Origin: Erigeron canadensis
Lineage: Eukaryota > Streptophyta > Magnoliopsida > Asterales > Asteraceae
Length of the DNA: 64,000 nt
Direction of reading: 5' to 3'
NCBI RefSeq assembly: GCF_010389155.1
Contig: NC_057761.1
Span: 15,378,501 to 15,442,500, forward strand
Position numbers and translations under genes: made by a program. Under the pieces are notes generated by a model. That model was not told the DNA's origin, made no database searches, and worked only from the letters and a program-made list of their open reading frames with translations. Shown one piece after another: positions 53,757-63,998 of this stretch. Each line of letters opens with the position of its first letter. Positions within the stretch are counted from its first letter, which is position 1.

Positions 53757-53808
53757 GTAAATTCATCATATTCATAAGTCATATATATACTATAAATTAT
53801 ATATATAT
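53757..53808 (+). other. Start of intron 5 of the terpene synthase
   Basis: GTAAATTC donor at 53757 after a 139-nt exon, followed by AT-rich sequence and then a MITE copy. No downstream acceptor with coding sequence was recognised. Confidence 0.6.
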
Positions 53809-54187
53809 AAGAACAGTTTTAAAATAAGAATGGTGGGAACATCTTAAAAACATCATTTTGATGCATTAAAAGTCTATAAAACTGACATAGTGCATAACTA
53901 ATTATCATTATTTAAGTGTTTAACAACACATTGATTCATCAAAATCGAAAAAATCACGTTTTTTTTTTGATGCATCATTTTGATGATTATGCATCCAAGA
54001 TGGATGCACAAAACAAAAAACATGATTATTTCGATTTTGACGGATGAATGTGTTGTTAAACACTTAAATAAATATAATTAGTTCTGCACTATGTTAGTTT
54101 TATGGACTTTTAATGCATCAAAATGATGTTTTCAAGGTGTTCTCACCGTTCTTATTTTAAGAGTGTTCTCACCGGAGTGTTACCCTA
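53809..54187. mobile_element. Long-hairpin MITE, copy 2 (after exon 5)
   Basis: Same hairpin as 51636-52028, from GAACAGTTTTAAAATAAG to GAGTGTTACCCTA. The left end lacks the GGGTAACACT terminus, so it is slightly truncated. Confidence 0.85.
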
Positions 54188-55245
54188 TATATATATATAT
54201 ATACTAGTGCTAATACCATGTACGGATTTATTATATATATATATTTTGTAAATGATAGCTTTTTGTATGAAAATAAAAAAAAGTAAAAATATATAATATT
54301 GACATAATCTAGGCAAGTTAATCTTTAAAAAAGAAAAATTAAAAAATTTAAAGTTAATTTAAATGGTTTAGGTATCATATTAAAGGTTTAGTTATCTAGT
54401 GTTATTAAAAAAGGTTTTCATGGTTTAGAAAAGATGTTTTGATAGATTTAAACAATACAAAAAAAAAAAAACTCGATACACAATTATAGATTTAGATTTA
54501 ACTAAATAAATCCATGTTTATTAAACTCTATCTTGTTGCAATGGATATATATGTACTAGTGTTCAGACCCGTCCAATGGATGGGTAGTCTCAAAATATAT
54601 TAATCAAATCTAAAAAATTAGAATATTATATATATATATATTTAAAAAAAACTAAGTAATCCTTTACAAACCATAATCAAAATAATTTTTTTTACAACTT
54701 TAGTTAAATAGAAAATTTATAGTTTGTTATATCAAACTTAAGACAAACACAAACAACAATTAGACTATAATTACGAAATCTAAAGAAGGAAACATGTGAA
54801 ACTTAACTCCATATAAATATTGAATTTAATTAACCCATTTTTCTTTAACTTTTGTTAAAAAAAAAAATATAAAACTAAAGAAGTAAACATCTGAAAATTA
54901 ACTTCATATAAATATTGAATCTAGTTAACCCTTTTTTTTCCAACTTTAGTTAAAAGAGTTTTTTTTTAACATGTGTTGGCTTAGAAGTTTCAAAATGAAT
55001 TAATGTGGTTTTATTTTTTGTTATTAAAGATGAAGTCATGATTAACCTATAATGGATTACAAAACAATAACATAAGATTTCGTTAAATAATTATAATATA
55101 ATGATAATGATTATATATATGAACAAAGTAAATAACTAAAAAAAACTTTTGCTCATAGGGTTTTTTTAATGGTCATAGGTTTTTGTTTGAGTTTAGAATA
55201 TATGAGGGTTTTTTCTAGGTTATATATATATATATATATAGATAT
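54188..55245. other. AT-rich stretch with Helitron-like ends
   Basis: No gene. Two CTAG/hairpin sites (54204, 54556) open an AT-rich segment that resembles 50135-51110, for example ATATTAATCAAATCTAAAAA and GAAAATTAACTTCATATAAA. The two segments are probably copies of one non-autonomous element. Confidence 0.45.
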
Positions 55246-55641
55246 AGGATAACACTCCGGTGAGAACACTTTTAAAATAAAAACGGTGAGAAAAAACTTA
55301 AAAACATCATTTTGATGCATTAAAAGTCCATAAAACTAACATAGTGCATAACTAATTATCATTATTTAAGTGTTTAACAACACATTGATCCTTTAAATTC
55401 GATAAAATCACGTTTTTTGTTTTGTGCATCCATCTTGGATGCATATTATCAAAATGATGCATCCAACAAAAAACGTGATTTTTTTTATTTTGACGGATCC
55501 ATGTGTTGTTAAACACTTAACTAATGATAATTAGTTATGCACTATGTCAGTTTTATGGACTTTTAATGCATCAAAATGTAGTTTTTTAAGTGTTTTCATT
55601 TATTCTCATTTTATGTTGGTTTTCATTTGATTGTCACCCTA
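55246..55641. mobile_element. Long-hairpin MITE, copy 3
   Basis: Starts AGGATAACACTCCGGTGAGA and ends GATTGTCACCCTA between (TA)n runs; the centre is inverted relative to copy 1. Confidence 0.85.
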
Positions 55642-55723
55642 TATATATATATAACCATTTGTTTATTTGTTAAATAAATATTTAAAAGTACCGAGAAAGA
55701 TGTAATGAATCACACGACATGAC

Positions 55724-55876
55724 ATTTATTATAAGGGAAATGTTATTTGTACCACAAATTTTTATAGATCTACCACAATATACAAACTGTATAGCTGACT
55801 ATACAAGTTAACATTGCAAAGTTATGGTACATCTATCAAAAAAATGGTACGAATATCACTTCCCTTATTATAATGT
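55724..55876. mobile_element. 150-bp MITE with about 50-bp inverted ends
   Basis: Left TTATTATAAGGGAAATGTTA with TTTGTACCA pairs with right TGGTACGAATATCACTTCCC TTATTATAATG read in reverse. No coding capacity. Confidence 0.7.
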
Positions 55877-57050
55877 TGTAGAAAAAAATAACTCCCAACT
55901 TACCGGATACTTACCAAAATTTTTCATCAAACATCAATATATATATATATATATATATTTACAAATTTCCATGTAAATTTTTTTCTTATAATCAATATAT
56001 TTCACTAAACGATATTATACTTTTATTATATCATCGATATATACAAATCTAAGAATTAAAAATTATTGAGATAATCACTAACTTAGAATGTAGCTCAAAA
56101 TTAAAGAGTAGATCCTCCTTGCTTTGTACCTGCAATATATTAACCAAAAAAGAAAAAGAGATAAGTACATTCAACAAATACGATAAAAGTTGTAGAAACA
56201 ATTAAGAGAAAAACTAAATTAACAATAAGTGAAAAAAAAAAGAGACAAACAACGGGAAGCCAGAAAGTAAGCTAACATGAGAAAACGAATAGAATAACTT
56301 TTTTTTTTCCATAACTCATTGTGAAAATAAGAAACAGAGAAAAGGATGGAGAGATAGGGTTAGAATGTAGATGAGATTCATGAGAATACATATCGGTCGT
56401 AAGTTAATATATTGATTAAATATTTTCCTTAACTCTTCGTAATATATATTCGATTAGAATTAGAACTAAGTTAATATATTGATTAAATATTTTCCTTAAC
56501 TCTTCCAAATATATATTCGATTAGAATTAGAATAGAATTTGTAATATACTTAATATATTTATAATTATTAAATAAGTATTTAAATATTAGAGAACTAATA
56601 AGGAGGGAGGAGTAGCCTCTAGGAGGAAGATTAGGCTACTAAGTGTACCCCTTTTTAGTTATATTATAGATAAATAATATAGTTTTTGGTCCTAAAATTG
56701 TGGATTTGTGTTTCTGCTTTTATATCCGACTGAGAGAAATCGAAGAGATATATGTATATATATATAGAAAAAAAGCGAGAGAAAATGAAGGGATATATAA
56801 AAAATTAATAAAAATAAAGAATAATTGAGGATTAATTAGGTGGGAGTTTTAAGTTAAAGAAGGGGAATTAGAGGTGTCAAGTGTACTCCTAACCCCCTCT
56901 TTTAGTTATATTATTATAGATATTAAAAATAAATGTTATTGATAACATGTTTTTTTTAAGAATATATAAAGTCCTAAATCATGATTACTTTTTTGGAGAA
57001 GATTTGATAAGCATACATTTTTTTTTTGATCGACACTTTTTTTTTGGTAT
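55877..57050. other. Intergenic AT-rich DNA
   Basis: No supported gene. It contains a 64-bp unit repeated in tandem with a 67-bp period (56401-56464 and 56468-56531) and two copies of a TTTTAGTTATATTATAGATA phrase (near 56652 and 56901) that look like ends of small mobile elements. Confidence 0.6.
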
Positions 57051-57060
57051 TATAATGAGT

Positions 57061-57275
57061 AACTAACTCCACTTAGATGGGTTAGGCAAGGGTATTTTCT
57101 AAATCCACTATGTGGGCCCGGAGGTGAGTTTTTCCCAAGATCTCGGGTTTGAGTCTTAGGTTTCTCATCTCAAGGTATTTTCCATGAGGAGGGGGTTGAA
57201 GATCCAGCGATTTATTGGTTAAAATTGTCTCCAGCACGTCTGAATCGAAACTAACTTTACAAAAAAAAAAGAATA
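57061..57275 (+). mobile_element. tRNA-derived SINE
   Basis: 215 bp flanked by the 10-bp duplication TATAATGAGT at 57051-57060 and 57276-57285. It has an A-box-like TTAGATGGGTTAGGC near 57072-57086, a B-box-like GGGTTTGAGTCTTA near 57145-57158, and an A10 tail at 57261-57270. These are the marks of a polymerase III-transcribed SINE moved by L1-type machinery. Confidence 0.75.
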
Positions 57276-57358
57276 TATAATGAGTGATAAAAGATATAAT
57301 TAGAAAATAATTAGGATTTAAATTTGATTTAATTAAGAATATTAAAATGGACACTTTT

Positions 57359-58065
57359 TGATGGTCCTCGAATGCACTACTTGTGTTTTAATTAACTAAC
57401 TTGTAATATAAATACTAAATAACAAGAATGAAGATGAGATGAAAAGAACTTTGTTTAGTTATATGTATTTCAAACTAAACGATGAAAACATGGATGGTTG
57501 TTTTACAACAACAATAAACAATAAACAGAAAAACTATGTTAAGTTTTTGGACACACAAAAACTTAACAAATTACTTAGAGAATAATGTAAAACTGTGGAA
57601 CACACCAACCAGTTCTATGGCTAGGTCAAGTGATTCCTTTTATAGGCCAGTTCTATGGCTAGGTCAAGTGATTCCTTTTATAGGCAGATAAGGAATCACA
57701 TGACTACTCTAGTAGATGTTGACACATGAAGGTTGTCAACTATCTATTGGTGGATCGTTCAGATCTGCAGAGGTCTCTTTCCTTCATCTTGTTTGTTTCC
57801 AAAAGCGGTAAGAAAGAGAAACTCCATTGCACCGAAGTAGTACAAGGTCACATGTCTTTATCTTGATCTTTCAACACGTGTCCTTGGGACCATTCTTCTA
57901 CTCTTCAAATTCCCACTCATATTTGACTTACAAATACTGGATGGTGAGTCATTGAACATATCCTTTAGACTTTGAAGATGGATTGTGCTTGCAAATATCT
58001 GAGCTCGCTGATAGCTCGCTGAATGAGCCACTCGCTGAGTCCCTCAGCGAATCCCTGATCCAACA
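57359..58065 (-). repeat. 3' LTR of element F (about 0.7 kb)
   Basis: Starts TGTTGGATCAGGG on the minus strand at 58065, just after the polypurine tract. Close to the start is the hairpin TCGCTGAG-TCC-CTCAGCGA (58032-58050) and further CTCGCTGA copies. The end near 57359 is uncertain. Confidence 0.65.
57609..57684 (-). repeat. Perfect tandem duplication of 38 bp with TATA box in LTR of F
   Basis: 57609-57646 and 57647-57684 are identical. On the minus strand each begins CCTATAAAAGGAATCAC, so the core promoter TATA box is present twice. Confidence 0.9.
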
Positions 58066-58076
58066 ATCTCCCCTTA
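58066..58076 (-). promoter_or_regulatory. Polypurine tract of element F
   Basis: TAAGGGGAGAT on the minus strand directly before the LTR. Confidence 0.85.
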
Positions 58077-58211
58077 TTCACTGAGGAGACTTAGCTGAAT
58101 AGAAGTTTTGCAATAACAGATTTTTGACAAGACATCTTTGGTGTAATGCTGATTTTATATATATATGACAAACATGTTACAAGATATCAACATTACAATT
58201 TTATAAGCAAA

Positions 58212-60908
58212 CTATTCCCACATGCATTCTTCCTTTGCCTTGATTAATTCAGCATCATTTTGTCTTTCAGGCTTCAGCAGTTCTCTATCAATCAGCTTCA
58301 CAAACTCTTGATTGTTAGAGGATTTGATGCAGTATTTTCTAATCTTCACCAGAAATGCCGAGGAAGCAATGCCAATTTCGTTTGTTCGAAAGAACAGTTC
58401 ATGACCATGAACATTGCAGAAACACAATCCTCCCAGTTTTTCATCATACTCTCCATCAACAAAAAGAGTTCTTGATGGCATTTTCAAGTTTAGAAGTGGC
58501 TCTTCTTCAATGTTTGCTTTCGGGACAGCTCTGAGGATAGAAGGGAGTTGAGATACTGTATGACCAGCAGCTGTCCTTTTGGTGCCACTTCTTGGTTGCT
58601 GAGGAGGATAAGGATGTCTGGCAGAGCTGAGCAATGAATCTTTTACTTTGTACTTTCGTTCTTTGCTTCTAATGTCTTTGATCTGCTCTCCAGCCATCTT
58701 GAGTAGAGGATCATATTGTCGTGTCTTCTTATCTGTGATCAGCTTAAAGATCTCGATCCACTCAGTTGGCCCAAGTGTTGAAGGTTTGACATTTTTCAGA
58801 TTGAACAACTTGGGCATTCCTCTTCTTTGAATACATAAATTCATGCCTTGTTGAGTGAGAGTAGGAGTTACCTTGAGAATTTCTTCTTCTCTTTGCCTGA
58901 TTTCTCTTGTTTTGAGATAAGCTGCCTGACTCTCCTCCAACGTTTTAGCTTTCTTGGCAAAGAATTGCTCCTTATTCCTCTTGAGAGCAGCCAAACCCAA
59001 TTTTCTCGTCTCTTCATCAGCGCCTTGTAATTCCTCATTTACAATCTGCTCACTGATGAACTTAGCTGACAGCTCTTCTTCTTTCGTTTTGCTTAGTCTT
59101 TCATGTTGAGCTACAACTTCTTCTGGAGACAGATCATTGGAGGCAGTTGTTGATTTTGGAAAGGCTCCAAACATCAATTTTTCTTGTTGACGAGGTTTGA
59201 GTGGCTTACTTTGAGAAACCATGATTGCTTTACCTTTTTCAGCAAATCTCTTTTCAAGAGCAGCATGGAACTCAGGAGTTGGTTTGAATGAAGATACATT
59301 GATTGGCCTCGCTGACTCAACTTCAGCAGGCTTTGAAACAACTTTAGTTAGGCCAGCTGGCACCTCCTCAGCTGTCTTCTTACCACCTTCTTCATTTGTT
59401 CTTTCCCCCTCAACATCAACCTTCTCAGCTTCATCATTTTTCCTTTCCTTTGTTTGCTCCCCCTCAACATTTGCTTCAGTCTCAATACTTTGGGAACCAA
59501 GGGGAGCATTTTCAGCATTTTCAGCCTGAATATTGTCAGTTGGGACCTCCCCAGCTGTTTTCTCCCCCTTGGAAGCAGCGGGGGTATCAGCGGCTTCCAT
59601 TTTTGTTTTGAGGAGGCCCAACATCTCATGCATCATACTTTTCGATTCACCAACTTCTGTTTCTAGTTTGGACGTTCGATCATCAGAAGTGGCAGCAGAG
59701 AAAGATTGTGATTTTAGAGAAGAGATTTCTTGGGTGAGAGTGGTTAGAAAATTATCTTGATGCTTGGAAAGAGTAGAAACATTGTGATTTAGTTGATTCA
59801 GATGGGCTGTGAATAGAATGTTTGATTGAGAAAGTTGATGAAGTGAAGAAACAAGACCAGGAACTTCAGTGGCCAAGTTAGACTTTAGGAACTCATCCTT
59901 TAACTTTTCAAGAGAAGCTGGGATAGAGTTTGAGGTGCTAACCCGTTTCATGTTGGCTTCAAGTAAAGTTTGATTTTGACGAAGAAGGCGCTCATGAGTT
60001 AGCTCGCTCGCACGATGAGCCTTCTTGATTCCAAATATGTTGTCCTTAAGTTCAGCTAGCTCATCTTGCAAGATATCATTTCCAGCGACCAACTCCCCAA
60101 ATTTCGCCCAAGCCCCTAGGTTTAGCTCAACTACCTTGTCAACCAACCATGCATATAAGTATCCATGTCTATTTCCCTGACTTTGGCATACTTGCACCCT
60201 TCTTAAAATTTCTTGCAGCTGGTATGTTTCCACATAGTCCAAACCAGGCAAGTTGATAGCAATGAAGGCAGTAGTCGCTTCTTGTGGAGAAGGCAGTTTC
60301 AAATTCTTCAGCGACACTGGGTGTTTGCTACAAGGAAGGCCAAAGAAATCAGGATGATGTAGTGGTGGCACTTCCATTATTATTTCATCATCCACCTCCT
60401 TAGCTTCAACATATACTGCAGGCTTCATTTTCACAATTTTGCACATCATTACTCTCTTTTGAAGCTCAGCATCATCTAATTTGAGTTCAAACTCTCCAAA
60501 GTGACCATCAAGTTCAAATTCAGCAGTGGGCTTTGGAGAGAATCTTGGAGGAGGTGGCATGTCAACTAAAGACTCTGGGACATCATCAAACTGTTTAGGA
60601 GAAGAGATAAGCACATATCCCAAGTCTTCATCCAAAAACCCACTCACAACATCTTCCTCACTTTCTTCAGCAGCAGCGAGTGTGATTTCAGCTTCATCAT
60701 TTAATGGGTCGAACTCGCTGCAAGCTTCTTCATCAGTAAGATTACCAAAAATATATGTCTCGGTCCCTGCAAAAGCAGTTTCCAAGACAGAAGTAGATTG
60801 AGGGTTAAGGGAACCTGGTGCCTCAACCTCAGTGTGTTGTTCCACCAAGGTATCATCGGCCGTAGAGGGTGTTGACTCTAGCATCACCTGTGATCTGGCT
60901 GCTGTCAA
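58212..60908 (-). CDS. aORF of element F, C-terminal 898 codons
   Basis: Open from about 60960 to the stop at 58212; the MTAARSQVML at 60908 is only the first Met, since the frame is open further upstream and continues aORF part 1 after a single frameshift. The acidic N-terminal third (DEEVVSGFLDEDLG-like) is followed by a helical region, a coiled coil (LHQLSQSNILFTAHLNQLNH), a Glu/Lys-rich linker and a C-terminal domain (LGGLCFCNVHGHELFFRTNE) that weakly matches the C-terminus in D. It ends 136 bp before the polypurine tract. No enzymatic motif is recognised. It may act with the element RNA or particle; this is a guess. Confidence 0.7.
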   Translation of the reverse strand: MTAARSQVMLESTPSTADDTLVEQHTEVEAPGSLNPQSTSVLETAFAGTETYIFGNLTDEEACSEFDPLNDEAEITLAAAEESEEDVVSGFLDEDLGYVLISSPKQFDDVPESLVDMPPPPRFSPKPTAEFELDGHFGEFELKLDDAELQKRVMMCKIVKMKPAVYVEAKEVDDEIIMEVPPLHHPDFFGLPCSKHPVSLKNLKLPSPQEATTAFIAINLPGLDYVETYQLQEILRRVQVCQSQGNRHGYLYAWLVDKVVELNLGAWAKFGELVAGNDILQDELAELKDNIFGIKKAHRASELTHERLLRQNQTLLEANMKRVSTSNSIPASLEKLKDEFLKSNLATEVPGLVSSLHQLSQSNILFTAHLNQLNHNVSTLSKHQDNFLTTLTQEISSLKSQSFSAATSDDRTSKLETEVGESKSMMHEMLGLLKTKMEAADTPAASKGEKTAGEVPTDNIQAENAENAPLGSQSIETEANVEGEQTKERKNDEAEKVDVEGERTNEEGGKKTAEEVPAGLTKVVSKPAEVESARPINVSSFKPTPEFHAALEKRFAEKGKAIMVSQSKPLKPRQQEKLMFGAFPKSTTASNDLSPEEVVAQHERLSKTKEEELSAKFISEQIVNEELQGADEETRKLGLAALKRNKEQFFAKKAKTLEESQAAYLKTREIRQREEEILKVTPTLTQQGMNLCIQRRGMPKLFNLKNVKPSTLGPTEWIEIFKLITDKKTRQYDPLLKMAGEQIKDIRSKERKYKVKDSLLSSARHPYPPQQPRSGTKRTAAGHTVSQLPSILRAVPKANIEEEPLLNLKMPSRTLFVDGEYDEKLGGLCFCNVHGHELFFRTNEIGIASSAFLVKIRKYCIKSSNNQEFVKLIDRELLKPERQNDAELIKAKEECMWE

Positions 60909-60964
60909 CGACTCAGAGGGTATTTGAAAAGAAGAGGGAATATTTATTTGGGGTGGATTTGGAC

Positions 60965-62281
60965 TTAGACCTCTAGTAGGTTGGGGTGACCCAATAGACC
61001 AACCTCTCCTACAGAAATTTGAGGTGGTTGCTTGCTGTTCCCATTTAACTCGTCAACAGCCTGTTGGGAGGCTGCTGATGGGGTGGCTTGGGTACTAATG
61101 TCCTTGGGCGTAGAGGACTTCTTAACCTTTGGTTTGCCCTTTGAATCACTCCGCTTTCGTTTTGGGACATCAGTGGAGGGTGAAGATTGTAGATTTTTTG
61201 TTGGGGACGCTGCCTTAGGAATATTTTTGGTCTTTTTAGAGGCTTTGGAGGTCGCTGGGGGGTTTATCAGCGAACCAGCCTCAGAAGGCATTTCGGCGTC
61301 CACAGCGACCGTATCAGCCACTTCATCAGAAAGAAGTGCTACCTCCCAGTCGCTGTCTTTAGGGTATAGAGAAGAATTGAGAGAGAAGAGTACCTCTTTC
61401 ATATGTGTAGTGAGGCGAGCAACCAAAGGTTCAGCAGGTTGCTTGTAGATATTGTTTCCAACCCTTGCAATTGGAATTGTTGAAGCGTCTGGCAGCGAGT
61501 AGGCATCACCGAGAGCTTCCTTGAAGATAACTGAGAATAGCCTAACAAAAGGTACAGTATGTGACCTATTGTTCATGGAGATCTTGTTCTTCATGTCATT
61601 GAAGATCAGCAGCCCAAAGTCAACAAACCTCCCTTCTGCAAGCGCATGAATCATGGGCATAGAAGTAGTGGATGCCTGATTATATGACCCAGAATTTCCA
61701 CCCATACATTGAATTACATGGGTGAAAAGAACTCTCCAGATCCCAGGAAGATTTTGCTTAAGAGGATTGCTGGGGATCGTGGAAGGAGGGTTCTTCAGAT
61801 TATAGTTGTACCCAATCGATGGCAGCCATGCTTTCCATTCACTTTCAGTAGCAGGCTCCACAAAACCATTTTCATTTGTTTCTTGAGGAAACCCAAGAAT
61901 TTGGCGAAGGGACGCAGGAGTGATAGTGACAGTTTTCGTCCCTTCTCTAACCGTACCCACAATCGACTGGGTGGACTCATCATAGTTGCATGTCCACCAG
62001 AATTCACGAAGAAGATGAACGTATATCTTCTCTGGATCTGCCATTATACAAAGGCTGGCAGGGGAAGCATGGATGAAATCCAACATAGGCTTATATCCTT
62101 TAGTACCTTTTGGTACGTCAGACGAGCCGAGATGGTTGTTCGGCTTAACAACCATCTCCGAAGCAGAGAAAGAGATTTTAGAAGATTTTACAATGTTGGA
62201 GGATGGAGAGAAAGAAGTGGAGTTTAGATAAGATTTCCGAGTGGCGGCGGAAGCAGATGGAGTTTCAGAAGATGAAGCCAT
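60965..62281 (-). CDS. aORF of element F, N-terminal 438 codons
   Basis: The most likely start is the ATG at 62281 (MASSSETPSASAATRKS); the frame is open upstream to 62476 but without ATG and across a TATA box. The domain spans residues about 60-330: IYVHLLREFWWTCNYD, LRQILGFPQE, GIWRVLFTHVIQCMGGNSGS, GRFVDFGLLIFNDMKN and PFVRLFSVIFKEALGD, corresponding to FDLWES, FRAILGFPEY, TLWHTMYNVLNTCL and PYIRFFTLIIEDVL in D. The tail is Ser/Lys-rich (KRKRSDSKGKPKVKKSS), possibly nuclear. It ends at 60965; the next frame opens at once, so one base change by insertion or deletion near 60985 split the ORF. Confidence 0.75.
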   Translation of the reverse strand: MASSSETPSASAATRKSYLNSTSFSPSSNIVKSSKISFSASEMVVKPNNHLGSSDVPKGTKGYKPMLDFIHASPASLCIMADPEKIYVHLLREFWWTCNYDESTQSIVGTVREGTKTVTITPASLRQILGFPQETNENGFVEPATESEWKAWLPSIGYNYNLKNPPSTIPSNPLKQNLPGIWRVLFTHVIQCMGGNSGSYNQASTTSMPMIHALAEGRFVDFGLLIFNDMKNKISMNNRSHTVPFVRLFSVIFKEALGDAYSLPDASTIPIARVGNNIYKQPAEPLVARLTTHMKEVLFSLNSSLYPKDSDWEVALLSDEVADTVAVDAEMPSEAGSLINPPATSKASKKTKNIPKAASPTKNLQSSPSTDVPKRKRSDSKGKPKVKKSSTPKDISTQATPSAASQQAVDELNGNSKQPPQISVGEVGLLGHPNLLEV

Positions 62282-62439
62282 TTTCACTTTTAGTAAAGAG
62301 ATGAGTGGATACAAGGAACGGAGTATGTAAAGATTAAGATTTAGAAAAGATGAATAATTTTTTGAGAGATTCTGAAAGTTTGGAAAGAAGATGAATAGTT
62401 GAAAGAAAGCGTGAAAATGAAAGTATGAGTATAAGATTG

Positions 62440-62448
62440 TATATATAG
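62440..62448 (-). promoter_or_regulatory. Candidate internal promoter of the aORF of F
   Basis: TATATATAC on the minus strand, about 160 bp before the ATG at 62281, followed by a pyrimidine-rich leader with CTTTCTTTCAAC. This resembles a normal plant gene start and lies inside the retroelement, downstream of pol. Confidence 0.5.
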
Positions 62449-62476
62449 GGTGTGGTGAAGAAATGTGATTGGTCAA

Positions 62477-63068
62477 AAATGAAAAGCAAAAGAGACTTTT
62501 TCTCTCTCCTCATTTTCAACATCTACAGTTGCTTAACAACTGTAACCCTATATATATTTATATATAAAACCCTTTGTGAGTAACGTTTTAAAAATTTATT
62601 TACAAAATACTTGAGTATGCGCCGTATGCGTCTGACAGAAACAGACCAACAGAGGCATAGTCACAGTCTCAAGTGGACAGATGACGTATTTTGAGTAAAA
62701 CAAGTGGGTAACTTTTTGTAAACGTGTATAATATGTGGCACAAAAGACTGCCACGTCACCAACATAGTTACATCCGAAATAGTGAGTTTCAGATCCAGTC
62801 CTATGTTTTATTTAATATGTTTTATTTTATCTAAATAGAACATGTCTCAGCGAACTTATCGATAAGGACATATTTATATTAGATATCAGCGAGCATATGA
62901 CACACATATGGCCGCTGAGACACACATATCAGCGAGCATATGACCAATAACCGTTTGCTATTGGACTAGATGGAAACTTTTGGCTTTCCATTGCCTTTAT
63001 TTTGCTTTTTGCAAGTAAGACAAACTTAAGCTTGTTGACTCCAATCAAGCTTACACATGACATGTAAG
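62477..63068 (-). other. Post-pol region of F with CAGCGAG words
   Basis: Non-coding. TCAGCGAACTTATCG, ATATCAGCGAGCATATGAC (62886 and 62926) and related words lie at 62845-62945. The shared stem-loops of A, D and E were not found here. Confidence 0.55.
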
Positions 63069-63998
63069 TTAGATAGCAGAGTCACCATTCAACATCCCCA
63101 ACCTGCTGACAAGATCTTTAAATCTCTTTTCATCTAAGGGTTTTGTGAATATGTCAGCGAGTTGATCATCAGTGGGGATGAAATAAATTTCAACATCCCC
63201 TTTCATGACGTGGTCACGTATGAAATGATACCTAATGTCTATGTGTTTGGTTTTGGAATGTTGAACAGGATTATGTGTGATAGCAATCGCACTTGTGTTG
63301 TTACACATAATGGGAATCTTAGTGTAGTCTAAGTCATAGTCAGCGAGTTGGTGTTTCATCCAGAGGACTTGTGCACAACAACTCGCTGCCGACACATATT
63401 CAGCTTCAGCAGTGGAGATGGACACTGTATGCTGTTTCTTACTAGACCAACTAGTTAACCTCCCCCCCTAACAGTTGACATCCTCCACTGGTACTCTTAT
63501 GATCTAACATGCAGCCAGCATAGTCAGAATCAGAGTAAGCAACAAGGTCGAATTTGGACTCCTTGGGATACCAAAGACCTAGGGTCATGGTACCCTTCAG
63601 GTATTTGAAGATTCGCTTAACAGCAAGAAGATGAGATTCTTTAGGAGATGCTTGATATCTTGCACATAAGCAAGTAGCAAACATGATATCAGGACGACTC
63701 GCTGTAAGATACATTAGCAAGCCAATCATCCCACGATAGTGAGTGGGGTTCACATGCTTACCATCAGAATCAGCATGGAGATTATTGGGAGGAGACATGG
63801 GAGTTGGCTTTGGAGAAATATCAGACATATCAAACTTAGCCAACATGTCTCGAATGTACTTTTCCTGGTTGATAAAAATACCATCAGCGAGCTGACGTAT
63901 TTGCAATCCAAGAAAGAAAGTTAATTCTCCCATCATACTCATTTCAAAATGAGATGACATAAGGGAGCTAAACTTTTTGCATAGTTTAGTGCTTGAGG
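63069..63998 (-). pseudogene. Reverse transcriptase 3' part and RNase H of element F
   Basis: The frame enters from the right window edge with FSSLMSSHFEMSMMGELTFF, then [19 protein letters not shown] and YSDSDYAGC, to a stop at 63451. RNase H continues from 63425: [37 protein letters not shown] and [10 protein letters not shown], ending at 63069. A run of seven C near 63461-63468 marks the frameshift between the parts. The catalytic YVDD lies beyond the window. Otherwise well preserved. Confidence 0.9.

Noticed and set aside
59221..59760. Plus-strand ORFs opposite the aORF of F
   Set aside because: Shadows of the long minus-strand ORF, which is Ser/Glu/Lys-rich.
60965..62476. Start of the aORF of F at the upstream end of the open frame (62476)
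   Set aside because: That codon is TTG, the extra N-terminus is hydrophobic and crosses a TATA box; the ATG at 62281 followed by Ala-Ser-Ser fits better.
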